A DNA stretch of 64,000 nucleotides from contig JASEGA010000002.1 of NCBI GenBank assembly GCA_030018315.1, positions 1-64,000 of the forward strand, read 5' to 3'. The notes under the pieces were generated by a model that ran no database searches, was not told the DNA's origin, and saw nothing but the letters and a program-made list of their open reading frames with translations. Below are positions 54,755 through 62,957 of this stretch, in pieces. Within the stretch, counting starts at the first letter, position 1. Each line of letters begins with the position of its first letter. A program made the position numbers and the translations under genes. Origin of the DNA: a bacterium. Its GTDB lineage: Bacteria > Hydrothermota > UBA3073 > JACQXS01 > JAGMCI01.

Positions 54755-54870
54755 AAATAGGATTTGGTCGGAACTGATAAACAAGATGGGTTTAACATCA
54801 CCACGAAAGTTTGGGACAAACTCCAAAGTTCACATCCTTACCGATAGAGGAATAGAGTCACTTTTTAAAG
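54755..54870 (+). pseudogene. Short IS5-like transposase remnant
   Basis: One frame reads INKMGLTSPRKFGTNSKVHI then LTDRGIESLF, reminiscent of the 'GTKIHLLTDxxGIPL' segment just after the first aspartate of IS5/IS427 transposases. Only about 35 codons remain between the convergent genes. The match is by eye and weak. Confidence 0.3.
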
Positions 54871-56030
54871 GTAATCACCCACCATTTGAGAAAACAAAGC
54901 CAGGTCAAAAAACCAAAAAGGAGTGTCATACTAAATAATGATTTGAATGCAATATCTGATAATGCAATTGGTTTAACAAAGGGAACTCCATAATGGCCTC
55001 TAAAACGGATGTCCCAAACATTAGTATGAAGACTACCAATAAGCACAAATAATATAGAAAACCACCAGAGAGACTTGACTTCTCTGTATTTTCTCATTGC
55101 CAAAAATGGAAAAAGCCATATCATATAATAAGGAGCTACTTTTACTTGTGTTACATAAAAAGTAACATAAGAAAAAATAATTGAAAAGGAAAGATTTGAT
55201 TTGGTAAACACTCGATGCCAAACGAAAGGTATCGCAATAATTAGAAAATATTTACTATATAGAAAAAAGAAGGTCATTACTTTCTTTAACCATAAAGGAT
55301 TACCAAAGATATTCTTGAGCACAGTTAAAACAGCGTAATAGCCCCACCAGTGAAAATAGCCTGAGTAAGAAAAGATGAACCTAATATTTATAGGATATTT
55401 TATTCTATAAATAAAGATGGAAATTATGGTCGGCAATACTGTTAACACAGTAAAGCTTAGCCAATGTTTCTTCTTTATTTTTGACAAGAAAGCTGGAATT
55501 AATATAAGAGGATAAATTTTAAGAGCAATCCCTATTCCCAGACATAATCCTGAGAGCCACACATTGCAAAACCTGTTAGTGAAATAAACCAAATACCAAG
55601 ATAGAAAAACGAAAAGTATAATTACAGAATCCAGTTGACCCCATATAGTAGATGTGATTATAAGAATTGGATTCAATACTACTCCACAGAGTGCGATTTT
55701 CATAGCTTTTTTGCCTAGCCTTGACATTGCATCATATACCGCTAAAGAGAGCAATACATCAGAGATTATTCCGGGAAGCTTAACCATAACAAAATGAGGA
55801 ACTCTTATCAGTGAGCTAAGTTTACACATAAAGTAGCAAATATAAGCCCAGAGAGGAGTAAAGTGATAGAATTCCTCAGTATAAATATTAATGTTGCTTC
55901 CAATATCCTTTGCCAGAGTTAGCCAGTCTCTGATGTCTTCAGTCCCATAGATAAATGAAGCAGGTATAATTCTTACGAGAAAGCAAGTAACTACTAAAAA
56001 TAATAGCGTTTTTACACGCTTATTACTCAT
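54858..56030 (-). CDS. Membrane glycosyltransferase, GT-C type (mannosyltransferase-like)
   Basis: A 390-aa polytopic protein with about ten membrane segments. The early luminal loop contains EDIRDW and FYHFTPLWAYI, and the stretch NPILIITSTIWGQLDSVIIL with its GQLD motif is typical of GT-C/GT87-like enzymes that use lipid-linked sugars. It is the last gene of the minus-strand polysaccharide operon. Acceptor unknown. Confidence 0.75.
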   Translation of the reverse strand: MSNKRVKTLLFLVVTCFLVRIIPASFIYGTEDIRDWLTLAKDIGSNINIYTEEFYHFTPLWAYICYFMCKLSSLIRVPHFVMVKLPGIISDVLLSLAVYDAMSRLGKKAMKIALCGVVLNPILIITSTIWGQLDSVIILFVFLSWYLVYFTNRFCNVWLSGLCLGIGIALKIYPLILIPAFLSKIKKKHWLSFTVLTVLPTIISIFIYRIKYPINIRFIFSYSGYFHWWGYYAVLTVLKNIFGNPLWLKKVMTFFFLYSKYFLIIAIPFVWHRVFTKSNLSFSIIFSYVTFYVTQVKVAPYYMIWLFPFLAMRKYREVKSLWWFSILFVLIGSLHTNVWDIRFRGHYGVPFVKPIALSDIAFKSLFSMTLLFGFLTWLCFLKWWVITFKK

Positions 56031-56053
56031 TTTGTTCAGTCTATCTCAATGAT

Positions 56054-57274
56054 TTATTGCCTGAAACGCTTTTTATAAAATAGTATTACTATTCCTAAGG
56101 AGACAGACTCAGATAAAAATGTAGCTATACTTGCACCTTCAAGACTGAACTTTGGAATTAACAGAAAGTTTAACCCCATATTTAAGATTGCTACACATGC
56201 TGTATTAATAAGGATGTCTTTTTCAAACTTAGTTGCTAGTAATGGAGTGCTAAAAACATTGTTTATAAGAATTATGCCCAATGTTATTACAAGTATTCTG
56301 AACACAAATACTGCTCTCAAATACTCAGTCCCAAACAAAAGCAAAATAATATGCTTAGCAAAGATTGTACCTACTGCTATCACAAGACACACCAGAATGA
56401 CCTGATTACGGCAATAATGGCTACAGACAGATTCAAATCTATCTTTATCATTATATGTATCAGATAACACTGGAAAAGTCGCATAAGTGAGCCAAAGTGA
56501 TAACCCAAGTACACCAAGCACGACTTGATAAGCAGCGTTATACCAGCCAACTACAGCAGACCCTTTCATAAAGCCAAGCATTAATGTATCCATATTATAA
56601 TATACTTGGCTCAACATATTAGAAGCTCCTATCGGGATAGCAGAGTGCAGGAACTTTCTCAAAAAAGCCACTCCTACACATAATTTTGGGACTCCAAATT
56701 GTGAATTAAAGATTAGCATTAGGAAAATAGTAGCTGCTATCCCTCCTATAACCCAGAACCATGGAATGAGTGAGAAATTCAGCCCCTTTTTTATTATAGA
56801 TATTACAAGTATAAAATAAATTATATGGCTCAAAATTCGTGATACAGCTATGTATTTCATATCCTCTATCCCTTGGAAAACCCATTCTAACAACAGTGAA
56901 AAAGGAAATAGATAGAAGCCGTAAGAAATGATGAGTATTTTTATCTCATAAGTTTTAGGGATAAATATAGATAGTAAAACAAGCAAAAAAAATGATAAAC
57001 AAGAGAGAACAAATCTTAAGCCTAAAATATTATTTACATAGTGTTGAAGATTGTTTTTATTCTTTGCTAACTCACGAGCACCTGCTGTTGTAACTCCTAA
57101 ATCAGCAAGTAAAAGGAAGTAAGCTAAAATAGCTTGAGCAAATGACAGTTTGCCAAAGTTAATTGCTCCAAGTACTCTTGCCAGATATATAAGTACAACG
57201 AAACTTAAACCCTTACCTACAATATCTGCACCCAAAAGAACTATAAAGTTTTTCTCTATTTTATACTTTATCAT
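56054..57274 (-). CDS. Polysaccharide flippase (Wzx-like)
   Basis: A 406-aa membrane protein with about twelve helices, of the MATE/MOP polysaccharide exporter family. FIVLLGADIVGKGLSFVVLI at the start and LGAINFGKLSFAQAILAYF are typical of oligosaccharide flippases. It would move undecaprenyl-linked repeat units across the inner membrane. It overlaps the upstream glycosyltransferase by four bases. Confidence 0.88.
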   Translation of the reverse strand: MIKYKIEKNFIVLLGADIVGKGLSFVVLIYLARVLGAINFGKLSFAQAILAYFLLLADLGVTTAGARELAKNKNNLQHYVNNILGLRFVLSCLSFFLLVLLSIFIPKTYEIKILIISYGFYLFPFSLLLEWVFQGIEDMKYIAVSRILSHIIYFILVISIIKKGLNFSLIPWFWVIGGIAATIFLMLIFNSQFGVPKLCVGVAFLRKFLHSAIPIGASNMLSQVYYNMDTLMLGFMKGSAVVGWYNAAYQVVLGVLGLSLWLTYATFPVLSDTYNDKDRFESVCSHYCRNQVILVCLVIAVGTIFAKHIILLLFGTEYLRAVFVFRILVITLGIILINNVFSTPLLATKFEKDILINTACVAILNMGLNFLLIPKFSLEGASIATFLSESVSLGIVILFYKKRFRQ

Positions 57275-58419
57275 TCAAGCAGTTGTTTATATAGCTTAAC
57301 AAGTTTATCCTCACAGATAGACCAGTTATATTTCTTTTCAATCATAGACCTGCCATTTTTACCGTCTATACTTATTCTTTCAGGATTTTTGAAATAAAAT
57401 TCTATTGCTTTAGCTATAGCTTCTACATCTGTCGGGTCTACACAGATACCACAGGTAGCAGATTCTACAATAGACTGAATTAGCTCAAAATTACTTGCAA
57501 TTACAGGCTTGCCACTAGCCATATACTCATAAAGCTTTATAGGAATAGCCTGGGTATACATGATATGCACAGGCTGCCATAACACAAAACATATATCTAC
57601 ATCTTTTAGCCTGCTTGAGACCTCAGGATGAGGAACAAAGCCCGGTAGCTGTAAATCTATAAACTCTCTATTATTTTCACAGAATTTCTTAAGTTTTTTT
57701 CTTTCTCTTTTTGAACTAAAATTACCAAGAAGAAGCAAGGTAGATTTCACACTATTCCTCTTTGAGAAAATAACTGCAGATTCAGCTAACTTATTAATCC
57801 CCCTTGCAAAGGATAAACCACCAGCGTACCCAAGTACAAAGTTTGAAGGAACAAATCTTTTATGAGAAATTGTAAAAAGGGCTAATGGAGGATATTCTGG
57901 TATCAGTGCAGTCTTGTTATAACCAGCGTATTCTACATACCTCTCTCTTTTACCTTCATGGGTTATAATTAAGTCGGCTCGCTGATTTAATTTTTTATCC
58001 AAATACTTACGAAGCTTCATCTCTAATGGAGTCAATATAGGATAATTCTTGCATAGATAAGTTTCAGGATACCAGTCAAAAACTTCGTTTACCAAAATAG
58101 GTTTAGTTTGGCGAATTAATTTTAATATCCAGCAGATAAAAAGAACATTGAAGGTACAACAGTGATATATATTTGCTTGTTCTTTTAAACAGAGCCAAAA
58201 TAAACGAAAATATTCGAGAGGTTTACATATCTTTAATCTGAGGAGTAAATCGTGAATTTTGAATCCCTTTATATTTATTCCTTCTACTTGGCTATTATAA
58301 TTCAGTGTTGAACATATTATTGTTACATCATAACCTGCATTTTTAAGACTCCTTGCCTCTTTATAAAATACTCTGTCATCAAAAGGAGAATGAGACGAAG
58401 TGACCAAACATACTTTCAT
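57271..58419 (-). CDS. Glycosyltransferase family 4
   Basis: A 382-aa GT-B enzyme. MKVCLVTSSHSPFDDRVFYK is the characteristic start of one GT4 subgroup, and the donor-binding region reads QAIPIKLYEYMASGKPVIAS. It belongs to the minus-strand operon with the flippase. Sugar specificity cannot be read. Confidence 0.9.
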   Translation of the reverse strand: MKVCLVTSSHSPFDDRVFYKEARSLKNAGYDVTIICSTLNYNSQVEGINIKGFKIHDLLLRLKICKPLEYFRLFWLCLKEQANIYHCCTFNVLFICWILKLIRQTKPILVNEVFDWYPETYLCKNYPILTPLEMKLRKYLDKKLNQRADLIITHEGKRERYVEYAGYNKTALIPEYPPLALFTISHKRFVPSNFVLGYAGGLSFARGINKLAESAVIFSKRNSVKSTLLLLGNFSSKRERKKLKKFCENNREFIDLQLPGFVPHPEVSSRLKDVDICFVLWQPVHIMYTQAIPIKLYEYMASGKPVIASNFELIQSIVESATCGICVDPTDVEAIAKAIEFYFKNPERISIDGKNGRSMIEKKYNWSICEDKLVKLYKQLLE

Positions 58420-58449
58420 TATAGAATTACAAACAATGTAGACTAATCT

Positions 58450-60153
58450 CTATAGTTGGTAATCTATGATATGCCACTTTTTACCATCTTCTAAATATTC
58501 AAATATATAAGTCTTTCTATGTGGATATAGAATTTTTAATTTGTAATTCTTTTTATTTCCCAAGTCTTTTGCATATATAATGTCACCATCTTCAATATTT
58601 ACTGTATTCCTGAAACTTACTGAGTTATAATTGTGCATGTTAATAATACCTATCCTATCGTCGTCTGTCACTATATCTCTGATAAATATTATTGCATTAT
58701 GGATGTTATGCTTACGTACCTCGTTATAGCAACGATTGTTTGAGCCCCATAATTCAAAGACTTTTGTGGCTTGTGGCAGATAGGCAAATACAGAGATTAG
58801 AAATAATAAAGTAATAAGTGGCCTAATATTATGATTCATAGAGTCTATTTTACTTGCCGTGATTATCACAAGTAGGGGGACGATTTCGTGATAATAATGC
58901 GTCCCTATTGGTGAAGCTCCATGAAACCAGTACAGACTCATAAATATTACAGCACACCCAATTATACCTAATATAAGCTTGTCAAAATGAAGCCTCGGAC
59001 GCCATAAGAATACAAAAATAAGTGAGAGTAGTGGCCAGCCAAATAGGTGTTGCGATAATACGAAGCAATTATAAAGTAAATTTATTAGCGCTTTCAGTGG
59101 TGTATGGCCAGGTATATTAAAAGTGGGTTCACCAATACCAATTCCAAAACCTACTGCATTTAGGGTTGGTATTTCTGCTAGAGAATAGCCATAATGTAAT
59201 ACATTACCTGTTAATATTAGATTATCGTATAATTGCAAAATCAACAGAGGGATAAAGCCAATGATAAATAAAATAGTAGTACCACTGTGTAAATTACCTT
59301 TATGCTTGGTTATTGTTAAGAATAAGAATATAATTATTGATAAGAAAAATGCAAGCGGAAGGGCTGGTCTTGATAAAAAAGCTACCCCTAAACTTAAGCC
59401 CCCAAATAGTGAAAACAATGAATTATGCGTCTTTATTAGCTTTACGATTAGAAATAGTGTAAGTAACGAGAAGAAAGTACTGGAATTTTGACTTAAATGG
59501 GAAGCTGAAAAAAACAAAAAAATAGGTGAAAGCATCATAAATATAGCTCCTGTACGAGCAGTAAGTGGACTAAACAAATCTTTAAGTAAAAAATATAAAA
59601 TTATGAGCAACCCACTGCCCATCAAAGGACAAATTAGCCAAGTCGCATGAATAAGAAAGCCTATAAGTAATATTATTGAGTGACCCGGAGCCGTCATACT
59701 GAATCTTCTGCCCTGATTATTCACCATGCCATCATCAAAGAACTCGGGATAAGGAGGAGAAGGTGCCCACCTTTTTCCTGTTAGGAAAATTTTTGCTTGA
59801 TTATATGCGGCAACATCGTCGGTTTGTGGGATATGGTCATAGTATTTATACGAGATGAAACTTGTAGCACATAGTGACAGTAGCCAAAGAGATAAGAGAA
59901 AATGGGGTTCTTTTAATCTGGTGATGTAGCTCGCATAGTCCAATAGATTTCGTAGCGGAACAATAAAGTAAAGAAAAGTAACTATGGGTAATAAGAGGAT
60001 AGTGTGCCGAAGCTGACCAATGTAATGGCTGATTACTATGTGATTAAGAAATGAGAATCTATTTAACAAAAAAGGGATAATAGAGTATATGATAATAGAA
60101 ATACAGGCTACAGATATTATAATTGGTATACCCTTTTTATCTAACAACTGCAA
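58450..60153 (-). CDS. Polytopic membrane glycosyltransferase (GT39-like)
   Basis: A 567-aa protein with a dozen or so membrane helices. The first large periplasmic loop has HIPQTDDVAAYNQAKIFLTG and the motif YPEFFDDGMVNNQGR, with acidic residues expected of GT-C enzymes, and a soluble C-terminal tail. It probably transfers a lipid-linked sugar to a surface acceptor; O-antigen ligase is a weaker alternative. Its start overlaps the end of the propeller gene by 17 bases, so they share a transcript. Confidence 0.7.
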   Translation of the reverse strand: MQLLDKKGIPIIISVACISIIIYSIIPFLLNRFSFLNHIVISHYIGQLRHTILLLPIVTFLYFIVPLRNLLDYASYITRLKEPHFLLSLWLLSLCATSFISYKYYDHIPQTDDVAAYNQAKIFLTGKRWAPSPPYPEFFDDGMVNNQGRRFSMTAPGHSIILLIGFLIHATWLICPLMGSGLLIILYFLLKDLFSPLTARTGAIFMMLSPIFLFFSASHLSQNSSTFFSLLTLFLIVKLIKTHNSLFSLFGGLSLGVAFLSRPALPLAFFLSIIIFLFLTITKHKGNLHSGTTILFIIGFIPLLILQLYDNLILTGNVLHYGYSLAEIPTLNAVGFGIGIGEPTFNIPGHTPLKALINLLYNCFVLSQHLFGWPLLSLIFVFLWRPRLHFDKLILGIIGCAVIFMSLYWFHGASPIGTHYYHEIVPLLVIITASKIDSMNHNIRPLITLLFLISVFAYLPQATKVFELWGSNNRCYNEVRKHNIHNAIIFIRDIVTDDDRIGIINMHNYNSVSFRNTVNIEDGDIIYAKDLGNKKNYKLKILYPHRKTYIFEYLEDGKKWHIIDYQL

Positions 60154-62179
60154 TTTTACCTACCTTCTTAACACCGTCTTTTGTATAAGCTACAAATATA
60201 TAAATACCACTTGCTACAAACTCATTATCAAGATTCCTGCCATCCCAAGTTGCAAAGGAACTTTTAATGTTTTCTATACTTTTTACAAACCTGCCTGAGA
60301 GAGTGTATATGTTTATCTTGCCACCCTTAATATCAAGAGCAGAAAACTCTATCTCTCTATACTTAGATAGCACAAATGGATTTGGATAAGCAATAAGATG
60401 TGAAAATGGAGGAGGAGTTATTCCTGTAGCAAACCGTGAAAGACCGTAATCTGTACTGACCCATAAAATGCCATAATATTTGTCAAATTCTACAGATTTA
60501 CAGTTCTCGCTCACAAGCCCATGTTCTTTACCGTATTCATCAAATGTGCCAGCAGAATTTAATTTCTTAATACCTGCACCATCTATAGGAAACCAGATTC
60601 CACCCCTACTCTCTATTGTCATATCCCATACTACCCCACCCATATCAGCTGATGTATAGGAGCTAATAATTTTCTTATCCTTAATTCTGTAAACTCCACC
60701 TACTGTGCCTACCCAGATTTCACCTTTCTTATCAATGTTAATAAATGTAACACTTTCTATTGGAAGGCCAGGAATACGATAAAAGCCACCATCTTTTAGG
60801 AATATTGTTAGACCACTCTTATCAGTGCCTACCCATAAGTTTTTATCCAAATCAAATGATAAGGCTGTGATTTCAGAGGTATATTCGTTAGAGATAGTGA
60901 TATCTACTGAATCATTTCTTATCCTCCGTATATATCCATCCCAGCACCCTACCCATAAATTATCAGCCCAATCTATACAAGCTCCACCAATGACATTTGC
61001 ATATCCGCCACCATCAAGCCTGAATTTGACTATGGAATCGTTGGGTAATACTTTTACTATACCAAGTGTATTAGTCCAGTCCCAAGTTAATATCCACTTG
61101 TTGTTCTTACCATCTACTATTACTTTATATGGACCACCATCACCAAATCCCCAATCATTATTCTTATTGTATATCTTCCAACGCCAATTACTCCCAGCAT
61201 AATAAAGTCTACTAATCTTATGGTCTGGATGATGAGTGCACCATATATTTGCATCTAAGTCTAATGCTATTCCAGAAAAATAATTTGATGCCGGACCATC
61301 TGGAATATAGCTATGTAAATCACCATCATATTTTGCTATCCCCTCCCCCCATGTCCCAACCCAGAGTGACGAATCAAACACAATAGACCTTGAATCAATA
61401 GATAATATATTTATCCACTCTACTCCACTCCACTTAAATACACCATAAGAAGTTGCAGCCCATAAACTCGTATCAGTTGAACAAAACTCGTAGACATGAA
61501 GAGTTGTGTCAACTACTTCCCAGCCTATAGGGGTGAGCTTTGCTATCCCTTTTGGTGTGCCAGCCCAATAACAGTCGCCCCAAGAAGTAATTGCTGTGAC
61601 CGTATCGTTTGGTAATCCGTTGCTTGTATTATAAACTGTCCAGATTGTATCTCTTTTGCTTACTACTCCAATCCCTTTATTAGTGGCAAACCAGATTGAG
61701 TCACCTATTACTTCTATATCGTTAACTTCATTTGTAGGTTTAATTTCTTTTAGAGTAGATTTGCCTTCCTCAAATGGATCTCCCATTGTATCATATATCC
61801 AGACTTTTTTATCGTCGCTTGTCCCAACCCAAACTGTGTCACCATCTATAAATATAGACGAAAAACTATAACTCGATAAGCCATCAAGATAAATAAATTT
61901 TCTTACTCTCGTCATATCAGGAGACATCAAAGTAATACCACCATCTACACAGAGGAACCAGAGGTTTCCATGTAAATCTAACGAGACACGAGCTACATTA
62001 TTGCTTAAAAGACCGGCTACATTCGTAATGTGAGTGAAACTGGCGTCTTCTTTATCAAAGATTAAACCACCACCTGTAGTAGCAGCATAGATTTTATCAC
62101 CATTAGAGACTATATCATTGACTTCACTTGAATTCAGAAAACTTGTCCATTGGGATATGATAAATAGAATGATTAACAT
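60137..62179 (-). CDS. Secreted two-component-regulator-type propeller with sorting domain
   Basis: About 680 aa from ATG 62179. That start is preferred over an upstream one at 62215 because the -10 box lies only seven bases before it, inside the longer frame. Residues 1-14 (LIILFIISQWTSFL) form a signal peptide. About a dozen units with 'GLxxNxV', 'DxxGNLWF' and 'VWVGTxxGI' make the type of propeller found in hybrid two-component sensors, here without any kinase. The ending LIAYPNPFVLSKYREIEF, IYTLSGRFVKSI and GIYIFVAYT is a sorting domain. Heading the polysaccharide operon, it may be a surface protein bound to that glycan. Confidence 0.8.
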   Translation of the reverse strand: MLIILFIISQWTSFLNSSEVNDIVSNGDKIYAATTGGGLIFDKEDASFTHITNVAGLLSNNVARVSLDLHGNLWFLCVDGGITLMSPDMTRVRKFIYLDGLSSYSFSSIFIDGDTVWVGTSDDKKVWIYDTMGDPFEEGKSTLKEIKPTNEVNDIEVIGDSIWFATNKGIGVVSKRDTIWTVYNTSNGLPNDTVTAITSWGDCYWAGTPKGIAKLTPIGWEVVDTTLHVYEFCSTDTSLWAATSYGVFKWSGVEWINILSIDSRSIVFDSSLWVGTWGEGIAKYDGDLHSYIPDGPASNYFSGIALDLDANIWCTHHPDHKISRLYYAGSNWRWKIYNKNNDWGFGDGGPYKVIVDGKNNKWILTWDWTNTLGIVKVLPNDSIVKFRLDGGGYANVIGGACIDWADNLWVGCWDGYIRRIRNDSVDITISNEYTSEITALSFDLDKNLWVGTDKSGLTIFLKDGGFYRIPGLPIESVTFINIDKKGEIWVGTVGGVYRIKDKKIISSYTSADMGGVVWDMTIESRGGIWFPIDGAGIKKLNSAGTFDEYGKEHGLVSENCKSVEFDKYYGILWVSTDYGLSRFATGITPPPFSHLIAYPNPFVLSKYREIEFSALDIKGGKINIYTLSGRFVKSIENIKSSFATWDGRNLDNEFVASGIYIFVAYTKDGVKKVGKIAVVR

Positions 62180-62186
62180 TGCCCAA

Positions 62187-62215
62187 ATTGTAGCCTGTAC
62201 CACATTAAAAGTCAA
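62187..62215 (-). promoter_or_regulatory. Promoter of the propeller/polysaccharide operon
   Basis: On the minus strand, TTGACT (62215-62210), a 17-base spacer and TACAAT (62192-62187), seven bases before ATG 62179. It faces away from the pcm promoter. Confidence 0.55.
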
Positions 62216-62225
62216 ATATTTTTAA

Positions 62226-62253
62226 TTGACAACCTTTAAATATATGATATCTT
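62226..62253 (+). promoter_or_regulatory. Promoter of pcm
   Basis: A perfect TTGACA (62226-62231), a 16-base spacer and TATCTT (62248-62253), nine bases before ATG 62263. No Shine-Dalgarno is present. Confidence 0.5.
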
Positions 62254-62262
62254 AATAATATA

Positions 62263-62940
62263 ATGAACATATTGCTAATTTTTACTATTTTGGCAGGAAC
62301 AAGTCTTAATTATCAAACTCTTAAGAAACAAATGGTAGAAGAACAAATCGTTGCCCGTGGAATTGAAGATACGCTTGTCTTAAAAGCTATGTTACATGTA
62401 GAAAGACATAAGTTTGTGCCAGAAAAATACAAAAAGCTTGCTTACACAGATAGACCGTTACCAATTGGATATGAACAGACTATATCTCAGCCCTATATTG
62501 TTGCGTTGATGACTTCGCTGTTAAATTTAAGTGGTAATGAAAAAGTGTTAGAAATAGGAACTGGAAGCGGCTACCAAGCTGCAATACTTGCAGAGATTGT
62601 ATCTAAAGTCTATACAATAGAGATACTTAAACCTTTAGCAGAGAGTGCAGAGGTGCGATTGAATGGGATGGGATACAAGAACATATATGTTAAATGCGGC
62701 GACGGCTACAAAGGATGGCCAGAATATGCACCATTTGATGCTATAATAGTTACTTGCGCACCTGAACAGATTCCTCAACCTCTGATAGAGCAACTAAAAA
62801 TTGGCGGTAAAATGGTAATCCCGGTAGGCAAACTTTATCAGGAACTCATCCTTATAACACGAACAGAAGACGGAATAAAGAAAGAACCTATCATCCCTGT
62901 CAGATTTGTCCCAATGCAAAGAGAAGCACAACAGGAGTGA
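62263..62940 (+). CDS. pcm: Protein-L-isoaspartate O-methyltransferase, probably exported
   Basis: Repairs isoaspartyl residues in aged proteins using S-adenosylmethionine. QMVEEQIVARGIEDTLVLKA, ERHKFVPEKYK, YEQTISQPYIVALM and the SAM-binding VLEIGTGSGYQAAILA are all present, at 225 aa. Unlike cytoplasmic Pcm, it begins with a hydrophobic stretch (MNILLIFTILAGTSL) before the usual start, which looks like a short signal peptide; if so the enzyme acts in the periplasm. The promoter supports this start. Confidence 0.92.
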   Translation: MNILLIFTILAGTSLNYQTLKKQMVEEQIVARGIEDTLVLKAMLHVERHKFVPEKYKKLAYTDRPLPIGYEQTISQPYIVALMTSLLNLSGNEKVLEIGTGSGYQAAILAEIVSKVYTIEILKPLAESAEVRLNGMGYKNIYVKCGDGYKGWPEYAPFDAIIVTCAPEQIPQPLIEQLKIGGKMVIPVGKLYQELILITRTEDGIKKEPIIPVRFVPMQREAQQE

Positions 62941-62957
62941 CTCAATAGCTCAACGGC

